Assembly (NCBI RefSeq): GCF_020509005.1
Contig: NC_063014.1
Location: 2,418,001 to 2,482,000 of the forward strand
Length of the DNA stretch: 64,000 bases
Direction: 5' to 3'
Source of the DNA: Fulvia fulva
Taxonomy: Eukaryota > Ascomycota > Dothideomycetes > Mycosphaerellales > Mycosphaerellaceae
Positions within the stretch are counted from its first letter, which is position 1; each line of letters opens with the position of its first letter. Below the pieces are notes generated by a model. It was not told the DNA's origin. It did no database searches and saw only the letters and a program-made list of their open reading frames with translations. Positions 13,153-24,269 of this stretch are shown one piece after another. Made by a program: the position numbers and the translations under genes.

Positions 13153-14791
13153 ATGGCCGGCTTCTTCGAAGGTGACAAAGTCGCATCCCAAATCAGCATG
13201 GACGACGCATTCGAGCACACCGATCTCCCGCCTGAGAAGGCCGGGACAGCGTTCGACAGACGAGACATGGCACGGATGGGCCAGGCGCAGGAATTCAGGC
13301 GAAACTTCAGCTTCATCCCGATCTTTGGCTTCGCGGCTGTGTTGATGATGACTTGGGCGTCGACTTTGAGGTGTGTTGGTGCGGAAATAGTATTTGGGAC
13401 GTTGTGCTGATGGTTCGATGCAGCTCAGTCAGTTATATCCTACCCAATGGAGGACTGCCGGCCATGATCTATATCTACATCGTGACGCTGTTTGGATTTG
13501 GTGCGGCAATACTCTCAATGGCGGAAATGGCATCTATGGCGCCGACTTCTGGTGGCCAGTATCATTGGGTCTCGGAGTTTGCACCAAAGTCGTTCCAGAA
13601 GCTCCTCTCTTATCTGGTTGGGTGGTTCTGTGTGTTGGGGTGGCAAGCAGGCATTGCCGGGCAATGCTTCACAGTGGCACTCCAAGTTCAGGGACTGATC
13701 ATACTCAATGATGCTGCGTACGTACCGCAGGCATGGCACGCTGTACTCCTGACGATTGCGGCTTGTTCTGTGGCGGTGTTATTCAACACATTCTTCGCCC
13801 GAAGACTGCCACTCCTCGAAGGACTGGTCCTGATCCTCCTGGTCTTCGGCTTCTTTGCGATCCTGATACCATTGTGGGTCTTTGCTCCGCAGCATTCGAA
13901 TGCTGACGTGTGGTTGGACTGGACCCAAACATCGGGATGGCCTTCAATGGGTACGGCGGCATTGGTGGCCTTTACTGGTCCGATATATGCCCTCATTGGC
14001 CCAGACTCGTGTGTACACATGTCCGAGGAGGTCAAAGATGCATCGCGGACGATTCCTTGGGCCATGGTCTCGACGTTGTGCCTCAATGGCATCACCGGAC
14101 TGGTCATGACCATTACCTTCGCGTACTGCATCGGCCCTATCGACCAGGCCACGATGCCAGCATACAATTTCGCATTCATTGGAACCTTTTATAATGCAAC
14201 CCGGTCGCATGCTGGTGCAACCGTCATGGCATGCATCATCACCACTCTCACGCTCTGCTCGGCCATCAGCAACGTTGCGACAGCTTCTCGCCAGATGTTC
14301 GCCTTCGCTCGAGACGGCGGACTGCCTTTTGCGCGCATCTGGTGCTACGTCCGACCAGGATGGGATATTCCATTGAACGCTGTTATGCTCAGCTTCACCA
14401 TCACCTGCCTGCTGCCCTTGATCAATCTTGGAAGCAGCGTCACGTTCAACGCTATCCTCTCGATCGGGGTAGTTGCCCTGCTTACATCGTACATGACATC
14501 GATCGGCTGCATCCTCCTCAAACGCATACGAGGCGAGGAGTTACTTCCTCGCCGCTGGAGCCTGGGAGTACCGCTTGGTTGGGCGTCGAACATGATCGGA
14601 TTGGATTAATTTATATCATGATTGCGTACATTTTTGCATTCTTCCCACTGGGCAATTCTCCAACCGTCCAATCAATGAACTGGGCGTCGGCAGTATACGG
14701 AGGTGTGGCGATCGTTGCGGCAGTATACTATGCCGTCTGGGCAAGGCACAAGTATGTGCCTCCGGTGGCAAAGTTGGCGAAGGACTGGTAG
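13153..14791 (+). pseudogene. Amino-acid/GABA-type permease (APC superfamily) with C-terminal frameshift
   Basis: Exon 1 is 13153..13370, the intron 13371..13423, exon 2 from 13424. The protein is a 12-helix APC-superfamily permease of the fungal amino-acid/choline/GABA type: N-terminal DRRDMARMGQAQEFRRNFSF, then the first helix (IFGFAAVLMMTW), NGGLPAMIY, TSGGQYHWVSEFAP and the GPDSCVHMSEEVKDASRTIP loop. As written it ends at a TAA at 14607 after 467 aa. The remaining family sequence (IYIMIAYIFAFFP to KLAKDW, stop 14789-14791) follows in another frame. The shift coincides with a perfect 5-bp tandem repeat, GGATT twice, at 14598-14607; one copy would give a continuous frame of about 526 aa. 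It is either a recent lesion losing the last two helices or an assembly error, so 'pseudogene' is provisional. Confidence 0.8.
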
Positions 14792-15511
14792 GTCTGATTC
14801 CTGCTTGTTGGGAACCAGGCCAGTCTCTGTATGTAGCGATGAGCCATGATAGCATGTATACTCAATGTCGATGTTTCCAGAGTAGCGACAAGTGAAGTCC
14901 AGATAGTCTTCCCGCGTGGCTGAAATTAGCAGGTGGGTTCTGCAACATGATAACATCTGCCCAAAGCTTTGTTATGGATCCGGAGGCAGGGAGTCCTGAC
15001 CATCGGCCTTGGCAGGAAGATTCAAGGACGGCAAGAAGCGATGAAGAGATGAAGAGATGAAGAGACGAAGAGATGAAGAGATGGAGAATGTGCGCGATGG
15101 CTTTGTCATCTGTCATCTGTGGCACTGTGGGAGCAAAGACGTCTCGGATGTGTATTTTGCGTCCCATTGGCGTGTCACCCGGTGAACATGAGCCTCACAT
15201 GGGTCAGCTGTTGGTGTTGTTGGCGTTGCTGGCGCAAGTTGTGACCACCATGCCCGTGACACTGAGATTGACGGTCTGAGAATTAGTGAACATTACTGAT
15301 GACCTCCGAGCAGGTCGCTGATACTGATTGCAAATCTTGGGATGCGTTGTAGAACGCATATTGTCGTCGCCCGGACTTTATTTAGCACGCTACCCTCGTA
15401 TGTACCTCAAGTTATACCTAACCTCAACCCTAGTGCTACAATCTTGACCCACCCCCAGTGCTCGATCATCTCACCACAAACACCACTGCACAGGCCCCAC
15501 CACACGCCACA
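14792..15511. other. Intergenic interval with a short tandem repeat
   Basis: No gene recognised apart from the 8-bp repeat at 15040-15087. The right part should contain the promoter of the small gene starting at 15512. Confidence 0.5.
15040..15087. repeat. 8-bp tandem repeat, six copies
   Basis: GATGAAGA repeated six times, with one substitution in each of copies four and six. It is a simple purine-rich minisatellite in intergenic DNA. Confidence 0.9.
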
Positions 15512-15763
15512 ATGTCCCTCTGGCAGTATCTCATCCTCGATCCACATTTCCAGCCTGATATCTAACACCATCCCAGATCCTACCGCACCATACCGCCCCG
15601 AACGCGAATCTTCATCGGCGCCGGCATTATGGCCTACGCAGCAGCAGGCCTCTTCCTCTCAGACAAAGCAGAGCAATCTTTCGGCTTCACACCGACAGAG
15701 GAGGACAAGAAGAAGCTTCGGCATGCTGTGCCGAAGGTGCATATGGTTGAGAGGGAGAAGTGA
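15512..15763 (+). CDS. Small conserved-looking single-span protein (66 aa)
   Basis: Model join(15512..15525,15577..15763). Exon 1 is only 14 nt (MSLW plus two bases); the 51-nt intron runs from GTATCT to CCCAG and has a CTAAC branch site at 15562. The joined product begins MSLWQSYRTIPPRTRIFIGAG, has one hydrophobic segment at residues about 16-32 (RIFIGAGIMAYAAAGLF) and a charged C-terminus (TEEDKKKLRHAVPK, ending VEREK). The pattern of a short basic N-terminus, one span and a charged tail resembles small fungal mitochondrial membrane proteins, but I cannot name it. Without splicing the frame stops after 17 codons, so the gene is easy to miss. Confidence 0.65.
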
Positions 15764-15865
15764 GAAAGAGACATGCGTGTTTGCCGGCATGAGCGCAGGC
15801 AGCGATGGCCACGCACAAGAAGATGGCGATGGCTCAGGCAGGATGAGTCGACAGAGTAAGAGGAG

Positions 15866-16156
15866 ATGAATCCCAGTGTACCGGACAGGCAATTCTTTGC
15901 CAAGGGGAGTGGGATGATCAAGCCCCTCAGCATCGCCGACAAGATCTGCGACACGATAAGGACACAACTCCACCAAAGCTGTGCCACTGAACAGCAAGAA
16001 GAAGTCATCGGACTCGTGCTGAAAAGCATCGGTGAGCATCAGCAGGCACTACAGAGGGAACACAACGCCACACGACAGAAGTGCATTGGAGCTTTCCAAG
16101 ACTGCATCGGCATTGTCCAGCAGCTCGGGCAAGATATCCAGGATCTACGTGCTTAG
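15866..16156 (+). CDS. Uncharacterised helical protein, paralogue A (96 aa)
   Basis: Open frame beginning MNPSVPDRQFFAKGSGMIKP and ending DIQDLRA. It aligns with the larger neighbour at 16726: both share QFF...MI near the N-terminus, a helix starting ADKICDTIRTQL (A) or AHRIRDKVKAQL (B), and an EQQEE/EQQEA stretch. It is Gln- and charge-rich and probably a coiled coil or helical bundle. It lacks the Pro/Ser-rich insert and the long C-terminus of paralogue B and may be a truncated duplicate; homologous downstream sequence continues as a separate frame (16284-16505). No function is recognised. Confidence 0.5.
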   Translation: MNPSVPDRQFFAKGSGMIKPLSIADKICDTIRTQLHQSCATEQQEEVIGLVLKSIGEHQQALQREHNATRQKCIGAFQDCIGIVQQLGQDIQDLRA

Positions 16157-16552
16157 GCCGTGATCTCTGTCAAGGAAATGTTTCTACCTCTGGCAAGACA
16201 GCTGTAGCCCGAGTGGAGCAAGCTCAGATGTCCTGAGGGCGCTTTACGAGGAAAGGAAGCCGTATCTGGACGACAGTCTTGCATTGATTATGTTCTGGAG
16301 TGATGTGAGAAAGACTGCGACCAAAGGAGAGGATGGGGTTTGGATGCTCAATAGCCAGTTGAATACAGCAGGTGAGGAGAGTGCCGATGAGGCTGAGGAA
16401 GGTTGCGAGACCAAGTCCAACGTCTCCCGTAGCAATGGGTTCACTGCCACGCTTGAGGGCAAAGCCTCAGAAACAGGCGTAGAGAGTCTGGAAGCAAGGC
16501 CATAGATCACTCCTTTCATTCTTGCATCACCCCCGCTACATCACCTCTATAT

Positions 16553-16606
16553 CTAGAACTTACTCCTGCTAGGAATGAAGCTAACATTCTTCTGCATAAC
16601 CTCCAG
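16553..16606 (-). pseudogene. Duplicated 3' tail of nitronate monooxygenase
   Basis: Minus-strand reading gives EVMQKNVSFIPSRSKF and a TAG stop, against EVMQKNVSFITSRSKL in the intact gene ending at 17730. Only about the last 17 codons are present, so it is a by-product of the tandem duplication. Confidence 0.8.
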
Positions 16607-16725
16607 TGGGGGACAAAGCGATTGGAACACATGCATGTTTGCTGGTACGAGAGCAAGCAGTGAGGGTGGGTATATGGATGTGGTGGAGGAACGATGGAGC
16701 TGAAGGTACAGATTGAGATCAAGAG

Positions 16726-17493
16726 ATGGAGAGTGCGCCGAACAATCAGTTCTTTGGGAGGGCGAGCGATATGATCATGCTTCCAGAGCAGGGAGCCACA
16801 ACCGAGACCGAGCCCTTCCCAGCATTCGATGATACCACCTTCGAGATATCACCCACTCCCAGCCCATCCAAGGCCACACCATGCCGCTCAGCTACAAATC
16901 ACATCTCTCCATCGCGACCGAGTCCCGGCACCGCCCATCGCATTCGCGACAAAGTGAAGGCCCAGCTCAACGAGCGCTACACCGCAGAACAGCAAGAAGC
17001 AATCACAGAGCTCAACTTCGAATGCCTCGGAGAGCAACAACACAATATCCAACAAAGCCGCAAGACCACAGACGACGCGATGATCTACATCGAAGCTCTC
17101 AAAGAGTGTCTCGTCACTACATCCAACCTTCAGCGCGAAACCGCCGACCTGCATAAGCACGCCACGGAATCATTCCAGAGAGCATCAGAACGACTACAAG
17201 CACATCTGCGCTCCGTGGTCCCAAGTAACAACGGCAGCATGGGGTTCCCGCAATATCACGTCTTGCGACCACACCACGACGCTTTCCACCACGCGAATAG
17301 CTCCGCCGAGATTGCCACGAACGATCAAATCAGTCCATCGCTTATTCGAGACCATCCTCTCGGCATCATGCCAGTCAGAAGCCTCGAGACAGTGATTGAA
17401 GAAGGCGAACTTGAGACGCCAGAATCCATCCAACACAGCGCCTTCGCTCACGAGCTTCCTCAGCATGACTACCGACCCGCCCACCTACTGTAG
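16726..17493 (+). CDS. Uncharacterised helical protein, paralogue B (255 aa)
   Basis: Single-exon frame starting MESAPNNQFFGRASDMIMLP. Residues about 35-75 are Pro/Ser/Thr-rich. A charged, Gln-rich helical region with coiled-coil character spans about 80-165 (EQQEAITELNFECLGEQQ; ETADLHKHATESF). The C-terminus is low-complexity, rich in His and Pro. It is a tandem paralogue of the 15866 frame. No signal peptide, membrane span or known domain is seen; function unknown. The stop at 17491-17493 lies about 240 bases from the convergent nitronate monooxygenase stop. Confidence 0.6.
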   Translation: MESAPNNQFFGRASDMIMLPEQGATTETEPFPAFDDTTFEISPTPSPSKATPCRSATNHISPSRPSPGTAHRIRDKVKAQLNERYTAEQQEAITELNFECLGEQQHNIQQSRKTTDDAMIYIEALKECLVTTSNLQRETADLHKHATESFQRASERLQAHLRSVVPSNNGSMGFPQYHVLRPHHDAFHHANSSAEIATNDQISPSLIRDHPLGIMPVRSLETVIEEGELETPESIQHSAFAHELPQHDYRPAHLL

Positions 17494-17729
17494 CCACATC
17501 TCCCAGCCGAAGTAAGCCAGAGGATCACGGTGCAGGGAAAGGAGCCTGGTCTTTGTCGTTCTAAAGCTGCTGTCCTTGACAGGGAAGACGCTGGTGCGAG
17601 CGTTGGGTACTTCCATCCGGAAGCAAAGCTGTAGACTCAAGGGAAGATATAGATGTAAACAAATCGCAATGAAGACATAGATCGCACTCTCATATCATTT
17701 CGTACACTACCCGTATATCACCTCCACAT

Positions 17730-18941
17730 CTACAACTTACTCCTGCTAGTAATGAAGCTAACATTCTTCTGCATGACCTCCACGGCCCCACCGACCATAT
17801 CATCAATAATCTTCTTCGCACTGTCCCTCTCATTCACCACCGCAGCGGCCTTACCCATCAAGAACGGCCTTGCATTGTCCATAGTATCGTCATCAACGTC
17901 ATCACCCATCCTCTCAATGTCCCACTCTACTGGGATGTGGCCCTTGGACGTGAGCTCCTTGATCTCGTTTTGGCGGTTCTCTTCCCAGTTCTGGATGTAT
18001 GGGTTGTTGCGGACGCGGAGGGGTCGGCCGGTGAAGATGATGGTGCGGACGTTGTCGTCGAAACCGGCGGTCTTGACGGCTTCTTGGTGGGCCTTGGGGG
18101 CGCCGGCTTCCTGGGATAGTTGTTAGGAGGGTTGTTTGGGAAGAGAGTGTGGGGTGGGATTGGGGTCTTACCTCGGAAAGCACGAATCGGGTACCAACCC
18201 AGACAGCACTGGCACCGAGCGCGAGAGCAGCAGCGAGAGTCTGGTGGTTGAAGATACCGCCTGCAGCAATAACCTGCACTGGCTGTCCAGTCATGGGCGA
18301 CTTGCGGTTCTTGCAGAGACGGACGACCTCTGGGATCAGGACGGTTGTAGGGACGTCACCGGTGTGGCCTCCTCCTTCACCACCCTGGGCGCAGATCATG
18401 TCGACGCCGAGGTCGAGGCACTTCTTGACGTGCTTGGGGTGGCCGATCATGTTCATGTAGAGGATGCCGGCTTTGTGGAGCTTGTCGACGATCTGCTTGG
18501 GGGGCACGCCGACGGCGGAGACGAAGAGGCGGGCGCCGGAGTCGATGACGATGTCGGTGAGCTCGCCGAGCTTGCCCTTGGTGTAGTCGTAGCTGTGGGG
18601 AGGGTGGTGTCAGAGGAGTGTCATGTGGCATGTTTGTGTATGTGTAGAAATTGTCCTTACTTGGTCTTTCGTGCGCTACCACCGACCTGCGGGAGGAGAA
18701 GATCGACGCCGAATGGAGCATTCTTGTCCTTGAGGAAGCCCTTGAGCTCTGCAATCTGCTCGCGGAGCATGTCTGGGGTGTAGCCGACACCACCAATGAC
18801 ACCGATACCGCCGGCGTTGGTGACGGCGGCGGCGAGCTTCGGACCGGCGGCGACGTTCATGCCGGCAAGCATGATGGGGTGGTTAATCTTCAAGAGATCG
18901 GTCGTGACGGTGCGGATCTGCTCTGTGTGGACGTCAGGCAT
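17730..18941 (-). CDS. Nitronate monooxygenase (FMN-dependent, 2-nitropropane dioxygenase family)
   Basis: Model complement(join(17730..18110,18172..18592,18661..18941)), 360 aa, introns of 61 and 68 nt. The family is FMN TIM-barrel enzymes that oxidise alkyl nitronates, including propionate-3-nitronate, to carbonyl compounds and nitrite, protecting the cell or using nitro compounds. Visible blocks are INHPIMLAGMNVAAGP near residue 20, TNAGGIGVIGG, the GGEGGGHTGD loop at about 164-173 with the conserved active-site His near 170, and the phosphate-binding AAGGIFN and GASAVWVGTRF. Length is typical. The start at 18941 follows the first good ATG; an upstream ATG at about 18993 joined by a 38-nt intron is possible but short. 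The 3' end was copied into the tandem duplication to the left. Confidence 0.93.
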
Positions 18942-19689
18942 TGCTCTCTGGCATACATGTATGATGTACGTGTGGTCTTACGTGGGCTGGCCATGGTTGC
19001 TGATACTGCTGTCTTCTGTCGTTAGGCGGTGTACTGAGCGTTGATAGATATAGATGGAAGCAGGGCGGGACTGATGCCTGTGGAGAGAGACAGTGGTATG
19101 AAAAGAGAGGGTGTTTGTAACATCAACACGAGTTGCACGACACGACTGAGTGATCCATCGCCTGGGCCGAGGCATCGCATGATGATGAACGATGAAAGCC
19201 GCGGCAGCCGATCACCGATCACACCGATCGAATCGCTTTCGTCCTGCACCAAGCGCAGTCACGTGGACCAGCTGCATGGTGTGCATTGCATATGACAGCG
19301 ATGCCTGTCAATCATGTGAAGCAACATACATCTGAGTGAATGTCGTCCTGGTTGGTGTGTTGTGGACGATGCCCTGGCGACTGCCTCCAAGTGCAAGGGT
19401 CGCGTTGCACAACTTAGAACTACAGTCTGCAAGCCAGTGCAGGGATCCTTGGCGACCCACTCTGACTTCGCCGCGTCTGTCACGACCCGACGCGAGCTCA
19501 CTATCAAACGTTCATCTGAGCAACAACTTAGACAACATCACCATCACGTGGACTTTGACATGCATCTGACAGCAGGACGTACGGCAGACCAACACAGCTG
19601 TCAATCATATACAACAATCTCAGCGCTGCGATGCGCCCTCACCCAAACTCACTGACCCGGGAAATAGCCTGCTCGAGTAGCTGAGCATA
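18942..19689. other. Intergenic, divergent promoter region
   Basis: Separates divergently transcribed nitronate monooxygenase and FOL1. Short frames only; no motif or element recognised. Confidence 0.5.
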
Positions 19690-22600
19690 ATGAGAGCCGG
19701 GCACGCCAAGTCTATGCAATGGTCAACCATTGCCAGCCCCGGTAGCCATCCTGGATCTCCAAAGTGTCTTCTGACCGCACGCACCTTCGCACACAAGCTC
19801 CAAAGTCGCCATCAGTTTTGGACGGGCCATGATCAGAAGTCCAACTTCCACGCCACGAGAACGCGTCTAGGCTGGCAGACCCTCGACGCCGGGCTTGCTC
19901 CACGCTCACAGACCTTGCGCGTCTCGAGAGCATTCGCTTTGCACGTGCTGTCTGCAAAACCTTACAACCATGCTCAATTCGGCGTTGCAAGAACCTGGGC
20001 AGAGCGCTCGCCTGTGCGATTGCATCGCAAGCGCGCGCTTTCCAGCGTTGCTTCTCCGCCGGCGGCCATGATGAGTGAGCCCCCGGACTCATACAATGCA
20101 ATTGTAACTGATCACACCGGCGCAGACCGACGTGAAGATTTGGGAGCTCACGACGGTGACAGCTCGATATCCGGAGATCACAAAAGCAAGCATAAACTGT
20201 AGGTCGAATAGTAGAGACTAAAGGTCCAGTCCTGACGCAGAGTATAGACCTTCAGACATCAGCGAGAAGCTTGGCGTCCGTCGAACCATCTTGATCAGGG
20301 TCAGAGATCACTCAGCGGCTTTGGAAATGCTGGAGACCTTGAGCGAGAGGCTATACAATCGCTTCGTACAAAACGTCAGAAATTCGTCTAGACGAGGACT
20401 ATCGTGCTGGGCCGAAGCTCTGTTGCAATGCTGCCACGAGTTCGGCGACTGCAAGGTCATTGCATACCATTCGCTTCAATGGGCTCGCATTCCCGGTGCC
20501 GTATGGAAAGGCAGACAGCGAACGTATTGGATTTGGGCCAAATTGGAGGCGGGGTGTCCTGCGATAGAGCTGGGGTTCTCGCACGATGTGGGTATTCAAC
20601 AAAGTATCTCGCAGACTGCCGCAGATGCTCGCATCATTACAGACATCAGAGTGACACTGCTTGGTCGGATTGACGAGAGACGGCTGGCGCAAGCTAACCC
20701 GGCGGAAGCCATCAGCGGTCGACAGGAAGCGAATTTTCTGGCAGACATGGCAGCCACAGTAGCCAGCCGAGTCTGTGAGGCCATGAAGTTCCAGACAGTC
20801 GACGATGCACTATCTGCCATAGCAGAGACGATGCTGCGAGTATTGGAGTTCCGGTCACATCCACTTGTCTTGCATAGAGTAGGTCTGATCGCACGCAACG
20901 CCACGTCTCAGACAGTGACCCTCGTCAATGCAACATGGAAGACAAGCACATCCGGAGTTGGGAACGAGGTTGAAGTTACTTTCGATCACAAATCCTTTGT
21001 CCACAACCAGGACATGAGTACAGAGGCTCGAGATGAGGATCATGAAGAGCCTGGCGATGGATTCGACATTCAAGCTGATGTGAATCAGGCTTCTTCAGGG
21101 AAGAGGGAAGTATCGTCTGATGTCACCGGCCATGGTGCGCTACAGTCCGTCGACGACAGTGTCACTGCGCTCGCTCATGATGGGAACGGCCTCACATTGA
21201 GACCCGCTGACTTCCTCCCATTGCAAAGGTCGCACCTCCACGTGCCACTGTATCAGAACCAATTGGTCCTTGAGAGAGGAGACAAGAAACAACTGTCATT
21301 CCGGAAGTTGTCCTCCAAACCCATCGAAATTCATCTGGGCGTGCGAAATCTGAAAATTTCTCTCGCATGGTCACCTGAGCAGTGGAAAACTGTTGCCAAG
21401 GTCACCCCCCTCGAGCTGGCTCAGGATATCGAAGATCATTTGGTAAACAAAACCAAGAACAGCATCACATCGTGTAGCGAGGCTATGAATACTCTCATCG
21501 CAAACCTGCCAGGTAACCCTAGTGTTCGGTTCGAGTTCACGACCCACCTGGACGGATACGGTGGTATTGGAGAAGCGAAAGTCAGTTTCTTCCAACCGCA
21601 CCACGACACCATACATTTATTCCTGCCGGGACTTTCGGTGAATAAGCCAGGGAGGCGTTTGATGGTAATGGTGATCTTGAGGGGGAACGTGGTTGCTCAG
21701 GACAGCCAGAATCAGTCTATCCAGAAGGCATTGCAATCCGTTGTTGACTCGCTCGAACCTTTCGTCAGAGATATCTTTAAAGACGCCCAGACACAGGATT
21801 CGCAACACGCGGCACAACTAATTGCCACTCGCGTTTTGCATGAACCAAGGGTCTCCGCGGGAGTGCTAAAGGTGAATCGTGTAGACAGCACAATCGTCAC
21901 ACAAGCTCCTGGTGAATCCGATAGTGCCGTACGGGCGAGTGCCGCTAGAGGTGCCAACAATGAAGCAATTTTCGTTGCGCTGGGCAGCAATATTGGGGAT
22001 CGTGTCACCAGCATCGAGGATGCTTTGCGGATTCTGGATAGCAATGACAAGATCAGAGTGCTGCAGACAAGTCCGCTCTACGAGACAGAACCGATGTACG
22101 TCGAGGACCAAGAGCGGTTCCTCAACGGAGTTTGTAAGGTATGTGAAGCACCAAGCCTCATGTTGCGCTGACAAGTACATCGTATGGACACAACCGTCAC
22201 GCAGCATACTGACTTCTTACAGATCGAGACGGAGCTGGAACCTGTCGAACTATTGAACACCCTTCAAGCTGTTGAATCAGGTCTTGGTAGAGTCAAGCTC
22301 ATTGACAAGGGCCCACGAAATATTGACCTGGATATCGTTGCTTACGGACAACGAATCGTGGAAACAAACCGCTTGATAGTGCCCCATCGGCTGATGCTAG
22401 AGAGAGAATTCGTGCTGCGACCATTATGCGAGTAGGTACAGCTGTTTCACGTTCATAAAACACCACCCACTGACATCGACGCAGCCTGGCCAACGACTTC
22501 AACCATCCTCAAAGCGGCACAGAAGTAGCGGCACATTTACTGAGGCTCCCGCCTGCAGACACGCCCATGTACCCCCTGACGCCGCTCGCACCTGGCCTGG

Positions 22601-23481
22601 ATGCTCACAGCCTGAACCCAGCAAGGAAGACAATGGTGATGTCCATACTCAACGTCACACCCGACTCGTTCTCAGACGGCGGTATCCACCAACCGACTGA
22701 AGTGGAAGCCCTCAAGACGACTGTCGCTGCCCACATCGCAGCAGGCGCCAAGATTATCGACATCGGCGGCCAATCTTCCAGACCCAACGCTCCCGATGTC
22801 TCGCCAGAAGAAGAGATTGCACGCATCCTGCCAGCGATTGAAGCCATCAAATCACTGCCAGAAGCTTCAAAGGTGGCCATCTCAATCGACACATACCGAG
22901 CGGCAGTTGCAGAAGCAGCAATCAATGCCGGAGCGCACATGATCAATGACATCTCAGCAGGCATGCTCGACCCCGACATGCTCTCAACCATCGCACGCCT
23001 GGGCTGTACCTACATCATGATGCACATGCGCGGCACACCAGCCACGATGCAGAACGACGAGAACACGTCCTACCCAGACGGCCTCATTTCCACCATCGCC
23101 AGCGAGCTCACAGCCCGCCTCAAAGCAGCAGAAGAAGCAGGCATTCGCCGCTGGCGCATCATCCTCGACCCTGGCATCGGCTTCGCAAAGGATACCGGGC
23201 AGAATCTGGACATTCTTTGTAAATTCCGTAGTTTACGCTATGATGAACGGCTACGCACGTATCCCTGGCTGGTAGGCAGCAGTCGGAAAGGATTCATTGG
23301 TAAGATCACTGGAGTCGAGAATGCTGCTGACAGAGTCAGTGGTACGGCGGCGACTGTGACAGCGGCCGTGCAAGGTGGGGCGGAGATTGTGCGGGTGCAC
23401 GATGTGGAGGAGATGGTGAGGGTTGTGAAGATGGCTGATGCGATGTATAGAGGACTGTCTACGGAGAAATCGGTGACGTAA
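19690..23481 (+). CDS. FOL1: Trifunctional folic acid synthesis protein (HPPK and DHPS domains clear)
   Basis: Model join(19690..20198,20248..22138,22223..22431,22485..23481), 1201 aa. FOL1 makes dihydropteroate: dihydroneopterin aldolase, then hydroxymethyldihydropterin pyrophosphokinase (HPPK), then dihydropteroate synthase (DHPS, the sulfonamide target), in mitochondria in yeast. HPPK starts at about residue 745 (FVALGSNIGDR, YETEPMY, GPRNIDLDI). DHPS spans about 905-1195 (MSILNVTPDSFSDGG, IDIGGQSSRP, ILDPGIGFAKD, GSSRKGFIG). The two 3' introns (84 and 53 nt) are well supported. The first intron (20199-20247) and the ATG at 19690 are inferred; the N-terminus is Arg-rich and presequence-like (HRKRALSSVAS), and an ATG at 20068 is an alternative. 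The roughly 550 residues before HPPK, where two aldolase-like repeats belong, show no clear FolB motif to my eye. Confidence 0.85.
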
Positions 23482-24070
23482 ATGTCGTGGCGTTCAGCCA
23501 AATAAAAGGCTGTGTTGTACAGTAAGTATAGAGCGTGCATAGCGAGGCGTTCTAGGCCAGGAACGAATAGAACCATTCAAATCTAGCCATCAGCAAGCTG
23601 CTGTATCGCAACGGAGCAATTTGGCGACAACAACGTCGATGGCGGAATGGCGACAGCACAACAATGGCAAGCCCCGACAAGAGCTGTGCGACGTCGAAGA
23701 ACTGGAGGCCATGCCAAGGAAATCATGAAACAATTGTGGCATCGGCCGCGCGGCGTGAAGACGCATGGCGAAGGACTGTGTACAACGAGCGCATAAACTG
23801 CGACCGTGGCAGACTCGGAAAGTGTCGACGTGCAACGAGAAACCTCAAGAAGAGCAATTGCGTGGCGGCACCGGAGGGTCACCGCGACGAGAACGGCAGC
23901 AGCGGGCGGAGAGCCTTCTTTTAAAGCACGGTGGGCAAATTCAATGGAGCGGCAGCGACAAGGTCAGCAGCACAGCATACGCACGAAGTCAGCAACAATA
24001 ATAACAACGACCGAGACCCTTCTTCTCCAGCCGCCAGCAACAAAGCCAAGGCGCACTGATGAAAAAGATC
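23482..24070. other. Intergenic, nothing recognised
   Basis: Between the FOL1 stop and the tRNA-like array. Overlapping short plus-strand frames exist but have no motifs. The right edge contains short A-runs. Confidence 0.5.
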
Positions 24071-24075
24071 AAAAA
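24071..24075 (-). terminator. T5 run just downstream of tRNA-like module 1
   Basis: On the minus strand TTTTT follows the 3' strand of module 1 within about 5 nt. A run of four or more T is the usual RNA polymerase III stop. It occurs after the last module of the array and not directly after modules 2 and 3, so it could end a multi-module transcript. Chance occurrence cannot be excluded. Confidence 0.35.
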
Positions 24076-24078
24076 GTA

Positions 24079-24218
24079 GAGAAGGGAGGACTCGAACACT
24101 CCATCTCGTGAGTTTGGTACAGTACTGGCAAAAAAGAATGATGCCACCCTCAGCATGCCGAAAATGAACGATGACAGCTTTGGGCCCCTCACGGATCCTA
24201 CCGTTGGACGATTTCTCC
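24079..24218 (-). ncRNA. tRNA-like module 1
   Basis: Minus strand begins GGAGAAATC, then a D-like arm GTCC-AACGGTA-GGAT, then stem CGTGAG that pairs with CTCACG about 70 nt later, then a T-like arm GGAG(T)G-TTCGAGT-C-CTCC and a 3' strand CTTCTC. The space where a 7-nt anticodon loop belongs holds GGGCCC plus two small hairpins. The acceptor pairing is the weakest of the five. Confidence 0.5.
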
Positions 24219-24269
24219 TGAAACAGAGTGCTGCAAGCAGCGGTTGGTCAGACCTCCAAAGAGGCGGAT

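Larger units (their letters stand above)
15764..17785. repeat. Imperfect tandem duplication, two units of about 0.85 and 1.2 kb
   Basis: Unit 1 (about 15764-16606) and unit 2 (about 16607-17785) share order and sequence: a leader (GAGACATGCGTGTTTGCC versus GAACACATGCATGTTTGC), a paralogous open frame (15866 and 16726), and a right end matching the 3' end of the nitronate monooxygenase gene (16541-16606 versus 17717-17780). The unit 2 end is inside the living gene, so unit 1 ends in a dead copy of its tail. Divergence suggests an old event. Confidence 0.75.

Noticed and set aside
13688..14179. 163-codon minus frame
   Set aside because: Shadow of the permease gene.
18136..18783. 215-codon plus-strand frame rich in Gly, Asp and Val
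   Set aside because: Antisense to nitronate monooxygenase; composition is explained by the complementary codons.
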